Assembly (NCBI RefSeq): GCF_004014875.1
Contig: NZ_CP034929.1
Span: forward strand, 1,364,001-1,428,000
Reading direction: 5' to 3'
Length of the DNA: 64,000 nucleotides
Origin: Nocardioides yefusunii
Lineage (GTDB): Bacteria > Actinomycetota > Actinomycetes > Propionibacteriales > Nocardioidaceae
The position numbers and the translations under genes were made by a program. Each line of letters starts with the position of its first letter. Within the stretch, counting starts at the first letter, position 1. Of the stretch, positions 8,206-17,169 are shown piece by piece. A model generated the notes under the pieces. It was not told where the DNA came from and did not search any database. It saw only the letters and a list, made by a program, of their open reading frames with translations.

Positions 8206-11200
8206 GCGTGGGCGAGAACGAGACCACCTTCTCCGACGAGATCGCGGCCGAGCAGGGCGAGGGACTCTTCGACTCCGCCGTGGTCGCCACCCCCTCCGAC
8301 GACACCATGCAGTGGCGCGCCCATCTCATGCAGCTGGTCAACTGGGGCGGCTTCTCCGGCCTGACCCGAGTGCCGCTGGGCGGCGACGCGACCATGATCT
8401 CCGGTGGTTCGGGCGCCGGTAAGTCGACGATCCTCGACGCCTACACCGCGCTGATGATGACCTCGGACACCAAGTTCAACGGTGCTTCCAACGACGCCGT
8501 CGCCGGTCGTGCCCGTTCGGCCGGTCAGCGCAACCTGCTCTCCTACCTGCGTGGCGCGGTCGACGTCGTCGACGACCCCCGCACCGGACGTCCGGTGGAG
8601 AAGTTGCTGCGCGGCAAGGGCGCCGACACCTGGGGTGCGGTGGCGATGACGTTCGTCAACGACCAGGGCGGCCAGTTCACCGCGCTGCGCACCTACTACG
8701 TGCCGCGTCGTGCGACCCGCTCCGGCGAGGTCCAGATGCAGTTGACGACCTTCGAGGGCCCGCTGGCCCTGGAGAACGCCGAGCTCGCGGTGGCCGAGCG
8801 TTTCCACGCCAACACCCTCAAGAAGCTGTTCCCCGGCATCCGGGTGCACCGCACCTACGCCGAGTTCGCCGCCGTCCTGCACGCGCGCCTCGGCATCGGT
8901 GCCAACGGCGACGGCGCGAAGGCGCTGCGTCTGCTGGCCCGGATCCAGGCCGGCAACCAGGTCCGCAGTGTCGACGAGCTCTACAAGGAGATGGTGCTGG
9001 AGCGGCCCGCGACGTATGCGGCTGCTGACCGTGCTGTCGAGCACTTCGACGACCTCGATGCCGCCTACACCGCGATGCGGACCGAGGAGCGCAAGCTCGA
9101 ACTGCTCGGCCCGATCGTCGACCTCAACGAGCGCAAGCAGCAGGCGCGTCGTCGTCGTCACGCTCTCGACTCCTACGGTGTGACGTCCGAGGGCGACACC
9201 CCGCTGCGTCTGTGGCTCTACCGCACGCACCTGCGTCTGCTGGAGAAGTCGCTGGCCGGCAACAAGGCCGACCGCGAACACACCGCTGAGACGCTGGCCA
9301 GTTGCGTCGGGACCGAACGTGCCCTCGAGGTGGACGTCGAGAACGCCAAGGCCGCGCACCGCGCTGCTGGTGGCGCGACGCTGGAGTCGCTGGCTGCTTC
9401 CATCGCGCAGGAGGAGGCGGTCCTGGAGGAGCGTCGCCGTCGTCGCACCGAGGTGGAGCAGCGGGTCCTGCCGCTGTTGGAGTCCGGTACCGGCAGCGCC
9501 GACCGATTCGCCGCGGCGTTCGCCGACGCTGAAGCGTTCGCGAGCCTGCAGGCCGACGCCTCCGCGTGGCTCGACGCCCTCCCGGCCGAGCAGGCGCGCC
9601 TCAAGGGCGTCCGCGACGAGGTCCGTGACCGTCTCTACCCGGTCAAGCAGCGTCAGTCCGACGTCCGTCGCGAGCGTGCGGCGCTGGAGAACACCGGTGG
9701 TCGGGTGCCGGCGCGCATGCACGAGCTCCGTGAGGAGGTCGCGGCCGCGTCCGGTCTGGGCGTGGACGAGCTGCCGTTCGTCGCTGAACTGATCGACGTC
9801 GCCCCCGAGGACGTCCGGTGGCGCAACGCCGTCGAGACGGTCCTGGGCGGTGCCGCGCGTCTGATGCTGGTGCCCGAGGAGAAGCTCGACCAGTTCTCCG
9901 CCGCGATCGACGGTCTGCGTCTGCGGGGCCGCCTCACCTTCGAGGGCGTCCCGCTGAACATGTCCGAGCAGGGTCAGGGCGACCCGGCCCGGATCGCCGG
10001 CAAGCTGATCCACAAGGACTCCCCGTTCACCGGCTGGGTGCAGTGGTTCGTTCGTTCCCCCGAACGCAACGCGCTCTGCGTCGAGACCGCCGACGACCTG
10101 CGCGGCGACGGTTTCCGCGTGACGCTGGCCGGCCAGACCCGCAACGGTGCGCGCGGTGCCCACGGTCGCAACGACATCCGCAACATCATCGGTTTCTCCA
10201 ACGAGGAGGCCGTGGCCGAGGCCGATGCCGAACTCGAGGCGATCGAGAAGGAACTCCAGGAGATCGACGCCGCCGTGGCCGCGGTCGAGCGTTCCGAGCG
10301 TGTCCTGCAGCAGCGCCGCACCGCCTACGAAGCATTGGTGCTGGTCCGCTTCGACGACATCGACACCGACGGTTCGCAGCGTCGCGTCGACGAGTTGGAG
10401 CAGCGTCGAGCCGACATCCTTGACGCCGACGACGAACTGAAGGTCCTCGAGGCCCAGATCGCCGAGCTCTCCGCCCGTCTGGAGGAGGCCCGCAAGGAGC
10501 GCTACGGCCTGGAGCAGACCCAGCGCACCCTCGCGGCCCAGCACGCCGAACTCGTCGACGACGAGGACACCGTCAAGGACCTCCTCGAAGAGGTCGAGAA
10601 CCGTGGCAAGGTCACCCTCGACGAGGACCAGGCAGCGACGCTGGCCGAGGAGTTCACCGCCGCCGTGGCGCCCGGCGACCCCGACGCGCTCGACCGGTTC
10701 CAGGAGAACTCCCAGCGCCTGGCGCAGCGGCTGAGTGCGGCCGTGGAGGAGGTCGACTTCGAGGTCCGTCGGGTTGACGAGGAGCTCGCGCAGATCTTCA
10801 AGCTCTACAAGATGCAGTGGGACTCCCCGAACCTGGGTGCGAGCCCGGAGGCCTACAGCGACTTCGCCGCGATCCTCGACGAGATCCGCGGCACCGGTCT
10901 GGCAGCCCGCCGCGGTGAGTGGCGTCGTCGTCTGACCGAGTGGAGCGGTCAGGACCTGGTGCCGTTGGTGGGCGCGATGGCGTCCTCGGTGGAGGAGATC
11001 GAGGACCGTCTCGAACCGATCAACCAGATCCTGCGTCGGATCGAGTTCGGTGCGTCGGGCGACCGGCTCCGGATCCGTCTGCGTCGCCTCTCCCCGGTGC
11101 ACCTGACGACGTTCATGAAGGACCTGCGCCACCTCGCCGCCGAGGCCCCGACCGACCTGGCCGAGGCCGACCTGGAGAAGCGCTTCATGGACCTGCGCCG

Positions 11201-11699
11201 GTTCATGAACCAGCTCCGCAAGCCGTCCGCGACGCTGGAGGGCACCTCCGACCGCGACCGTCTGCTCGACGTGCGTCGTCACGTGGAGATCAGTGCCGAG
11301 CGCTACGACCACGGCACCGGTGAGGTCACCGCGACGTACCGCACGTTGGGGGAGAAGTCCGGTGGTGAGTCCCAGGAACTGGTGGCGTTCATCGTCGGTT
11401 CGGCGTTGCGCTTCCGTCTCGGTGACGAGGCCCGCTCGCGTCCGCGCTTCGCGCCGGTGTTCCTCGACGAAGGTTTCGTCAAGGCCGACTCTGAGTTCGC
11501 CGGCCGCGCCGTGCGTGCCTGGAAGGAGCTGGGCTTCCAGCTCGTCATCGGTGTCCCGCTCGACAAGGTGACCGGTCTGGAGCCGCACATGGACGAGCTG
11601 CTGGCGATCACGAAGAACGCCACCACGCACCAGTCGTGGATCACGCCGATTATGGACGCCGTGCGGCGTGCCGAGCGCGACAGGGTCGACTCGGCCTGA
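8202..11699 (+). CDS. jetC: JetC/MksB-like SMC-family condensin ATPase
   Basis: The 1165-residue protein is an SMC-like ATPase. The N-terminal head carries Walker A GGSGAGKST (residues 68-76); long charged helical regions typical of coiled coil fill the middle; the C-terminal head has the signature region EKSGGESQELV (about residue 1051) and Walker B RFAPVFLDEGF (about 1082-1092). Family knowledge: JetC/MksB dimers with JetA and JetB extrude DNA loops, and in Wadjet they hand stalled circular DNA to the JetD nuclease. ATPase motifs are intact, so the motor should be active. The operon ends 36 bases later at a strong hairpin and no JetD-like gene (DUF3322/DUF2220, Toprim) follows or precedes. 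That makes this either a housekeeping-type condensin or a split Wadjet. Confidence 0.88.
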   Translation: MSVGENETTFSDEIAAEQGEGLFDSAVVATPSDDTMQWRAHLMQLVNWGGFSGLTRVPLGGDATMISGGSGAGKSTILDAYTALMMTSDTKFNGASNDAVAGRARSAGQRNLLSYLRGAVDVVDDPRTGRPVEKLLRGKGADTWGAVAMTFVNDQGGQFTALRTYYVPRRATRSGEVQMQLTTFEGPLALENAELAVAERFHANTLKKLFPGIRVHRTYAEFAAVLHARLGIGANGDGAKALRLLARIQAGNQVRSVDELYKEMVLERPATYAAADRAVEHFDDLDAAYTAMRTEERKLELLGPIVDLNERKQQARRRRHALDSYGVTSEGDTPLRLWLYRTHLRLLEKSLAGNKADREHTAETLASCVGTERALEVDVENAKAAHRAAGGATLESLAASIAQEEAVLEERRRRRTEVEQRVLPLLESGTGSADRFAAAFADAEAFASLQADASAWLDALPAEQARLKGVRDEVRDRLYPVKQRQSDVRRERAALENTGGRVPARMHELREEVAAASGLGVDELPFVAELIDVAPEDVRWRNAVETVLGGAARLMLVPEEKLDQFSAAIDGLRLRGRLTFEGVPLNMSEQGQGDPARIAGKLIHKDSPFTGWVQWFVRSPERNALCVETADDLRGDGFRVTLAGQTRNGARGAHGRNDIRNIIGFSNEEAVAEADAELEAIEKELQEIDAAVAAVERSERVLQQRRTAYEALVLVRFDDIDTDGSQRRVDELEQRRADILDADDELKVLEAQIAELSARLEEARKERYGLEQTQRTLAAQHAELVDDEDTVKDLLEEVENRGKVTLDEDQAATLAEEFTAAVAPGDPDALDRFQENSQRLAQRLSAAVEEVDFEVRRVDEELAQIFKLYKMQWDSPNLGASPEAYSDFAAILDEIRGTGLAARRGEWRRRLTEWSGQDLVPLVGAMASSVEEIEDRLEPINQILRRIEFGASGDRLRIRLRRLSPVHLTTFMKDLRHLAAEAPTDLAEADLEKRFMDLRRFMNQLRKPSATLEGTSDRDRLLDVRRHVEISAERYDHGTGEVTATYRTLGEKSGGESQELVAFIVGSALRFRLGDEARSRPRFAPVFLDEGFVKADSEFAGRAVRAWKELGFQLVIGVPLDKVTGLEPHMDELLAITKNATTHQSWITPIMDAVRRAERDRVDSA

Positions 11700-11735
11700 C
11701 CTTCCGGGCCATTCGCCCCCACTGCTTACCCCCTT

Positions 11736-11783
11736 CTGGGGATGACTGTGACCTGCTCACAAGTGGGTCACAGTCATCCCCAG
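11736..11783 (+). terminator. Hairpin after jetC
   Basis: A perfect 18-base inverted repeat (11736-11753 and 11766-11783) with a 12-base loop lies 36 bases after the jetC stop. It lacks a U-tract, as is common for actinobacterial terminators. It closes the jetABC operon and separates it from the next gene set. Confidence 0.6.
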
Positions 11784-11870
11784 GTGTGACATCTTGCTTC
11801 CCAAGCGCTGTGTCGCCCGTTACGTTGCCAGTGGTCGCGCAACTGCGAGCGGCTGACGCGAGGGGGGAAG

Positions 11871-12968
11871 ATGACGGGGCAGGCGGGCGAGTTCCAGCGG
11901 TCTGGAATCCGTGTCCTTCGGACCCCGTCTCCCGAGGTCCACGACTCGCCCCACCTGGCTGCGGTACCGACGCCCCTCACCCGGCTCACCCGGATCTTCC
12001 CGGCTGCGCGTCCCCAGCTCTGGGCCAAGCTGGAGAACCTCCAGGTCTCCGGCAGCGCCAAGGAACGCCCTGCCGCCGCGATGGTCGAGGGGCTCGAGCG
12101 TGACGGGCTCCTGCGTCCCGGTGGCACGATCGTCGAGTCCACCTCGGGCAACCTCGGGGTGGCGCTGGCGCGTCGGTGTGCCGTCGCAGGTTACCGCTTC
12201 GTCGCCGTCGTCGACGACCGCGCCAACGAGGCGTCTGTCCGCACGATGCAGGCCTTCGGCGCCGAGATCGATCTGGTCGAGGTCGGCGTAGGTGGCAACC
12301 GGCTCGTGGCCCGGGTGGCCCGGGTCCGGGAACTCCTTGACCTGATCCCCGGCGCCGTCACCCCCGACCAGTACGCCCGCCCTGACAACCCGGCGGCGCA
12401 CGAGGAGGGGACCCTGCCCGAGCTGGTCGCGGCGCTCGGGCGCCCTCCGACCCACCTCTATGTCGCCACCAGCACCGCCGGAACCCTGCTGGGCTGCCAG
12501 CAGGCCATTCGCAGCCACCGCTGGGGGACCACCCTCGTCGCGGTCGACGCGACCGGGTCCGCGCTCTGGGGAGGCGAACCCGGCGAACGCAAGATGCCCG
12601 GACTGGGCGCCGGCTTCGTCACCGAGCACGCCCTGCATGCCACCCCCGCCGTCGTCCACCGCGTCGACGAGTCCGACATGGTCCGCGGTTGCCGACTGCT
12701 CGCGCGCCGCGAAGGACTGCTCACGGGCGCGTCCACCGGTGCCATCGTCGCCGCGGTCGGTCGCGACCTCCCACACCTGGGTGAGGACGCGCTGGTCGCG
12801 ATGCTCGTCCATGACGGCGGAGCCCCCTACCTGAACACCGTGTACGACGACGTGTGGGTCCGCGCCGAACTGGCCGACCCTGCCCGCGCTCTCGCCGAGG
12901 ACGCGGGTGACTGGCCCTTCGCGGCGCTGGTCGACACACCTACTGGAGGAGTGGATCGTGCGAGCTGA
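11871..12968 (+). CDS. SbnA-like PLP-dependent cysteine-synthase-family enzyme
   Basis: The 365-residue protein belongs to fold-type II PLP enzymes. The PLP lysine is in VSGSAKERPAA (Lys64), followed by the substrate loop ESTSGNLG and the phosphate-binding loop ATSTAGTLLG. It is closest in feel to SbnA, which joins O-phosphoserine and glutamate to make a diaminopropionate precursor for siderophores and antibiotics, rather than to CysK/CysM: the usual KxEx(N/F)PxGSxKDR motif is changed. Start ATG 11871 follows a GGGGGGAAG site. It overlaps the next gene by 11 bases, and the Y4yA decarboxylase follows, which supports a shared biosynthetic route. Substrate is not certain. Confidence 0.75.
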   Translation: MTGQAGEFQRSGIRVLRTPSPEVHDSPHLAAVPTPLTRLTRIFPAARPQLWAKLENLQVSGSAKERPAAAMVEGLERDGLLRPGGTIVESTSGNLGVALARRCAVAGYRFVAVVDDRANEASVRTMQAFGAEIDLVEVGVGGNRLVARVARVRELLDLIPGAVTPDQYARPDNPAAHEEGTLPELVAALGRPPTHLYVATSTAGTLLGCQQAIRSHRWGTTLVAVDATGSALWGGEPGERKMPGLGAGFVTEHALHATPAVVHRVDESDMVRGCRLLARREGLLTGASTGAIVAAVGRDLPHLGEDALVAMLVHDGGAPYLNTVYDDVWVRAELADPARALAEDAGDWPFAALVDTPTGGVDRAS

Positions 12969-14625
12969 CCTGGTGGTCGTGGGTGGCGGCCCACGTGCCC
13001 TGCAGGCTTTGCTGGCTCTCGACGACGCTCTGGCTGCGGCGGAGGAACGCGGTCAGGGACTCGGTCGGGAGCTCGTGGTGGACCTCTTCGAACCGGGCAG
13101 ACCCGGGGCCGGCGCCGTCTGGTGTCCCGACCAGCTGCCGCACCTGCTGATGAACCTCGACCCCAGCAGCGTCGACTTCAGATCCCGGTCCGGGACGGTC
13201 AGCCACGACTACCGCGCCTGGGAACGGTGCGTGCGGTACGTGCCGCTGAGGTACCCGCCGCGGGCGCGGATGGGGCTCTACCTGGTCTGGGTCTTCGGCT
13301 GCGTCGAGCGCTCCCCACGCCTGCGGATCAGGCACCGACGGGAGGCCGTCACCGGACTCGTGCGAGGCCGGGAGGGGTGGGACGTCCTCACCGAGGGGGG
13401 CGCCGCCCGCACGGTGGCCCCGCGGGTCGTGCTGGCCACCGGGCACGCCGGCGGCGGAGCAGTCGACCACACCGAGCTCGCCGCGGACGTGGCCCGTCGT
13501 GGTCCCGGAGCACACGTCGCGGTTCGCGGTGCCGCCCTCACCGGGATCGACACCGTCCTGACCCTGACGGCCGCCCGCGGCAGCCGCTGGTTCGCCGACG
13601 GTTCACCCGAGCCCGAGCAGGCCCCTGTGCCGATCGGTTCAGGGCTCACGTGGGTGCCCTCGGGGCAGGAGCCGGACCGGATCACCCTCGTCTCCCGCTC
13701 CGGTGAGCTCCTCATGCCCAAGCCCGACGTGCTGGACCCCGCCGTGGTGGAGGCCGTGCGATCGGTGACGTCCCGCTGGCGTCCAGGCGCGGTCCCCGAC
13801 GACGGCTGGTGGGACGTGCTGGTCGACGCCGCCGCTGCGGCAGCCCACGCCAGCGGCCGCCGTTTCGTCCGGGACTCCGCCCACGTCGTCCTGGCCCGCG
13901 GACGTGACGAGGAACCGTGGCAGGAACGCTGGCTGCGCGACCTCGACCGAGCCGAGGGGAACCACCCCTGCGCCTCGTCCACCACTTCCTTCGACGAGGC
14001 AGCGTGGTGGCTCGGCCGGGCCTGGGCCGCCGGGTACGCCCACGTCGTCGCCTCATTGGACCGTAGTGTCCGCCCCGAGCACGAGTGGCGTCGGTGGCGT
14101 GAGCGGGCAGCACGACTCGAGCGTTGGGCCTTCGGTCCGCCGGCGGAGACCGTCCGGAAACTCCTGGCGTTGGGGGAGGCCGGGATGCTCGACGTGGCCC
14201 GCTCCGTGCCCGCCGAGGCGACGGTCGAGGTCGACGCGATCACTCGTGGGCCGGGCGTCCTGGACGACCACCTCGGAGCGGACGGGGCCGAACCGCGAGC
14301 CCATGACTCGCTCTGGGCCACCCTGCTCGACCTCGGCCAGGTGCAGGTGCGTCCCGGCGAACGCGGCGTCCTCACCACCGCGTCGGGTCAGTGCATCTCG
14401 CCCGAAGGCCGAGGGACGCCGGGGCTCAGCGTGCTGGGGCGGCCGACGGAGGACCCTGTGATCGGGCACGACACCCTGCTGCGGCTGCACGCCGACGTGG
14501 AACGCTGGGCCGAGCGGATCGCAGCCGAGATGGTGGCCGGGCGGGCCGTGATGCCTCGTCAACGCGGCGCCAAGCTCCGCACGGCCGCTGCTGGTGCCGC
14601 GACGGCGGCGGTGGGGGAGGCGTGA
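12958..14625 (+). CDS. FAD/NAD(P)-binding protein (FAD_NAD_binding_9 type)
   Basis: The 555-residue protein begins with a Rossmann dinucleotide motif (DLVVVGGGPRALQALLALDD) and contains the LLMNLDPSSVDF and PRVVLATGHAGG segments expected in the FAD/NAD(P)-binding family found beside siderophore and amino-acid-derived natural product genes. GTG 12958 is the likely start: GGAGGA sits 7 bases before it, and the 11-base overlap with the upstream gene argues for coupling. It probably oxidises or hydroxylates an intermediate made by the neighbouring PLP enzymes, but this is inference; no catalytic residue set can be assigned. The length is normal for the family and no break is seen. Confidence 0.7.
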   Translation: MRADLVVVGGGPRALQALLALDDALAAAEERGQGLGRELVVDLFEPGRPGAGAVWCPDQLPHLLMNLDPSSVDFRSRSGTVSHDYRAWERCVRYVPLRYPPRARMGLYLVWVFGCVERSPRLRIRHRREAVTGLVRGREGWDVLTEGGAARTVAPRVVLATGHAGGGAVDHTELAADVARRGPGAHVAVRGAALTGIDTVLTLTAARGSRWFADGSPEPEQAPVPIGSGLTWVPSGQEPDRITLVSRSGELLMPKPDVLDPAVVEAVRSVTSRWRPGAVPDDGWWDVLVDAAAAAAHASGRRFVRDSAHVVLARGRDEEPWQERWLRDLDRAEGNHPCASSTTSFDEAAWWLGRAWAAGYAHVVASLDRSVRPEHEWRRWRERAARLERWAFGPPAETVRKLLALGEAGMLDVARSVPAEATVEVDAITRGPGVLDDHLGADGAEPRAHDSLWATLLDLGQVQVRPGERGVLTTASGQCISPEGRGTPGLSVLGRPTEDPVIGHDTLLRLHADVERWAERIAAEMVAGRAVMPRQRGAKLRTAAAGAATAAVGEA

Positions 14626-16097
14626 CTCCGAAGCACCGTACGGCAGACCTCCGGGCGCGGTGCCGCGGAGTGCTGCCGCTGGACGCGCGTCTGGAGGAGT
14701 GGGCTGTCGATCTGCTGTCGGACCCGACGCAGGTCGCGGACCTCGTGAGCCGTCACGGATCGCCGGTCAACGTCCTCGACTTCACTCCGTTGGCGCGCAA
14801 CGCCTCCGAGCTGCTCCAGGTGGGCCACGCGCACGGCGTCCAGACCCGACTCTTCGTGGCCCGCAAGGCGAACAAGGCGATCGGCCTGGTGCGCGCTGCC
14901 CGCGAGGCACACCTCGGGGTCGACGTCGCCTCGCTGGGGGAGCTGACCCAGTGCCTCGACCTCGGCGTCACCGGCGAGGACCTGGTGGTCACCGCGGCGG
15001 TCAAGGGCATGGCGCTCCTCGACACGTGCGTCGCCCATGACGTTCCCGTCAGTGTCGACAACCTCGACGAGTTCGACGACCTGGTCGACGCCGCGCGCAG
15101 GGGCCGCAGGGTCGCCCGGGTCGCGTTGCGGCTCTCCGTGGAGGACGTCGCGCCCACCCGTTTCGGTCTCTCGGGAGAGCGCTGGCTCGAGGCGCTCGCC
15201 GAACGCGACCGGTCGACCCAGCAGTGGGCACGGATCGAGGGCGTCCACTTCCACCTCAACGGGTACGACCCCGCCGAGCGGGCCACGGGACTGCGGGAAG
15301 CGGTCGGTCTCGTCGACACGCTGCGCGCTGCGGGGCACCCGGTGCGGTGGATCGACATCGGTGGCGGAGTCCCGATGAGCTACCTCGTCGACGAGCGGCA
15401 GTGGCGCACCTTCTGGCGTCGGGTGGCCCAGGCCGAGGGCGACGAAATCACGTGGAGGGGGGATCGGCTCGGTCTGCTCGACCCGTCCGCCCCACGTCCC
15501 TCGCCGACGCTGTACCCGTACTGGCAGCGCGAGGTCCGCGGGCAGTGGCTCCACCGGGTGCTGGAGGCCCCGGCCGTGCCCGGTGACGTCGGCGGCGACA
15601 CCATCGCCGACCTGCTGCGTGACCGCACCCTCGAACTACGTCTCGAGCCCGGTCGCGCCCTGCTCGACGGATGCGGGATGACGCTCGCCGCCGTCGCCGC
15701 GCGCAAGGAGACCAATGACGGCACGCCGCTGGTGGTGCTGCACATGAACCGGACCCAGGTGCGTTCTACGTCGGCGGACTTCCTCGTCGATCCTCTGCTG
15801 GTGCGTCCGCCCGACGCCCGCCCGGCGGCGCAGCCCGGGGACGGCTTCCTCGTGGGCGCCTACTGCGTCGAGGAAGAGCTCATCCTGAGACGACGCCTCA
15901 CCTTCCCCGACGGGGTCTCGCGCGACGACGTCCTGGCGTTCCCCAACACCGGTGGCTACCTGATGCACATCCTGGAGAGCGCCTCGCACCAGCTGCCGCT
16001 CGCGGCCACGCTGGTGCACACCGCGGGCGGGTGGGAACGCGACCCGATCGACGCGGTGTCGACCGCGCGCTCAGGGGTCGCGGAGGCAGCCCTCTAG
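14622..16097 (+). CDS. Y4yA-family PLP-dependent decarboxylase-like enzyme
   Basis: This 491-residue protein is a fold-type III PLP enzyme of the diaminopimelate/ornithine decarboxylase superfamily. Lys82 in FVARKANKAIG should bind PLP; the glycine loop IDIGGGVPMSY, the LEPGRALLDGCG strand and GAYCVEEELILRRR (with the conserved Cys) follow in order. It resembles the rhizobial Y4yA branch rather than LysA. The start is GTG 14622, which overlaps the previous stop (GTGA), with a GGGGGAGG site before it. In rhizobia, y4yA lies near a cysteine-synthase-like gene and siderophore synthetase genes; here the synthetase is absent. It would decarboxylate the amino acid product of the first gene, giving a diamine-like unit. 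The inferred reaction is untested. Confidence 0.75.
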   Translation: MTPKHRTADLRARCRGVLPLDARLEEWAVDLLSDPTQVADLVSRHGSPVNVLDFTPLARNASELLQVGHAHGVQTRLFVARKANKAIGLVRAAREAHLGVDVASLGELTQCLDLGVTGEDLVVTAAVKGMALLDTCVAHDVPVSVDNLDEFDDLVDAARRGRRVARVALRLSVEDVAPTRFGLSGERWLEALAERDRSTQQWARIEGVHFHLNGYDPAERATGLREAVGLVDTLRAAGHPVRWIDIGGGVPMSYLVDERQWRTFWRRVAQAEGDEITWRGDRLGLLDPSAPRPSPTLYPYWQREVRGQWLHRVLEAPAVPGDVGGDTIADLLRDRTLELRLEPGRALLDGCGMTLAAVAARKETNDGTPLVVLHMNRTQVRSTSADFLVDPLLVRPPDARPAAQPGDGFLVGAYCVEEELILRRRLTFPDGVSRDDVLAFPNTGGYLMHILESASHQLPLAATLVHTAGGWERDPIDAVSTARSGVAEAAL

Positions 16098-16100
16098 AAT
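16095..16100 (+). promoter_or_regulatory. -10 box for leaderless phnA
   Basis: TAGAAT lies 7 bases before the phnA ATG, inside the last codons of the Y4yA gene. Transcription would start at or next to the start codon, so phnA has a probable promoter of its own. Confidence 0.5.
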
Positions 16101-16107
16101 CGCCGCC

Positions 16108-16458
16108 ATGGCTGACACTCTTCCCCCGTGCCCCCGGTGCTCGTCGGAGTACACCTACGAGATGGGCGAGCTCCTGGTCTGCCCCGAGTGCGCCCACGAG
16201 TGGTCGCCGTCGGAGGAGGCCGAGGCCGAGCTGGCCGCGCAGGTGAAGGACTCCGTGGGCAACGTGCTGGAGGAAGGCGACACCGTCACCATCATCAAGG
16301 ACGTCAAGGTCAAGGGCGCCGGCGGCGGCACCGTCAAGGTCGGCACCCGCGCGAAGGGCATCCGCATCATCAACGGTGTCGGCGACCACGACCTCGAGGG
16401 CAAGGTCGACGGCTTCGGCGTCCTGCAGCTCAAGTCGAGCATCGTCAAGAAGGTCTGA
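16108..16458 (+). CDS. phnA: PhnA/YjdM zinc-ribbon protein
   Basis: The 116-residue protein has the N-terminal zinc ribbon CPRCSSEY...CPECAHEW and the conserved C-terminal domain with GDTVTIIKDVKVKG and VGTRAKGIRI. It is the full length of the family. Despite its name it is not a phosphonate hydrolase in most bacteria; its role is unclear. It starts 10 bases after the Y4yA stop but appears to have its own leaderless promoter. A bidirectional hairpin follows its stop. Confidence 0.9.
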   Translation: MADTLPPCPRCSSEYTYEMGELLVCPECAHEWSPSEEAEAELAAQVKDSVGNVLEEGDTVTIIKDVKVKGAGGGTVKVGTRAKGIRIINGVGDHDLEGKVDGFGVLQLKSSIVKKV

Positions 16459-16475
16459 CGCTCCTCAGAACCACC

Positions 16476-16529
16476 GAGTGGTCAGTTGTCGACGTCGTGA
16501 GGCTCTCCGGCGTCGACAACTGACCACTC
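16476..16529. terminator. Bidirectional hairpin between phnA and the Lrp gene
   Basis: A perfect 19-base inverted repeat (16476-16494 and 16511-16529) with a 16-base loop lies between two convergent genes. It can end transcription from both sides. No U-tract is present. Confidence 0.65.
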
Positions 16530-16562
16530 TGCATTTCAACGGGCATTTCAATGGCCAGCGGC

Positions 16563-17012
16563 TCAGTCGCGGCCGCGTTGCCAGGAGTCCAGCACCATCA
16601 GGGTCTTGGTCCCGATGACGTGCCCGCCGCGTCGGATCCGGTCGATCACCTGGTGCAGGTGGCTGAGGTCGTCGAGGCGGAAGTGCACGATGGCGTCGGG
16701 GTCACCGGCGACGGTGTAGACGGCCGTCACCTCGGGGATGCCCTTCACTGACGCGGTGATGTCGGAGACCTTGGTGTCGCCGGCGAAGCGGAGCTCGGCG
16801 AATGCCTCGAACGTGGGGGAGAGGCCACTCTCGTCGACGACGGCGGTGTAGCCGGTGATGATGCCGCGGTCCTCGAGGCGTTCGATCCGACGACGGACCG
16901 GGCTGGGGGAGAGCCCGACGATGTCAGCGACCTCCTTGACGGAACGTCGTCCGTCCTCGATCAGGAGGTCGAGAATACGACGGTCGACGGAGTCGATCTC
17001 AGTGAGTGCCAT
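16563..17012 (-). CDS. Lrp/AsnC-family transcriptional regulator
   Basis: The 149-residue protein has the Lrp layout: an N-terminal helix-turn-helix (SVDRRILDLLIEDGRRSVKE, then VGLSPSPVRRRIERLEDRGI) and a C-terminal RAM domain (SDITASVKGIPEVTAVYTVA, GDPDAIV). It binds small ligands, usually amino acids or oxo acids, through the RAM dimer. The ATG at 17010-17012 is 7 bases after TAGATT, a leaderless arrangement. It is divergent from the E1 enzyme gene, as in the mdeR-mdeB pair of methionine degradation, and probably controls it. The ligand is not known. Confidence 0.88.
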   Translation of the reverse strand: MALTEIDSVDRRILDLLIEDGRRSVKEVADIVGLSPSPVRRRIERLEDRGIITGYTAVVDESGLSPTFEAFAELRFAGDTKVSDITASVKGIPEVTAVYTVAGDPDAIVHFRLDDLSHLHQVIDRIRRGGHVIGTKTLMVLDSWQRGRD

Positions 17013-17019
17013 GCGCCCG

Positions 17020-17025
17020 AATCTA
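17020..17025 (-). promoter_or_regulatory. -10 box for the leaderless Lrp gene
   Basis: TAGATT on the minus strand lies 7 bases before the ATG. This supports ATG 17012 as the start and a transcript with no leader. Confidence 0.5.
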
Positions 17026-17136
17026 CTTCCCTGGCGCACAGATGTGGCGCACAGGGATGGATTCAAGGGTGGAAGCGAGCAAATGGGGGGCGGTTTGCGC
17101 CTCGTGCTTGCGCGCGTGCGTGAGCCGTTCAATTCT

Positions 17137-17149
17137 GTACATGTTGTAC
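17137..17149. promoter_or_regulatory. Candidate Lrp operator
   Basis: Two GTAC half sites separated by ATGTT lie in the divergent region, about 20 bases before the E1 gene start. The place is right for control by the neighbouring Lrp protein, but Lrp sites are weakly conserved, so this is a guess. Confidence 0.25.
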
Positions 17150-17169
17150 TGAGTGAACGGAGCCCCGTC

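Noticed and set aside
8061..11630. Very long open frame on the minus strand opposite jetC
   Set aside because: It is a shadow of jetC caused by high GC; its product is repetitive in Gly, Val, Leu, Arg and has no domain, while jetC has intact ATPase motifs.
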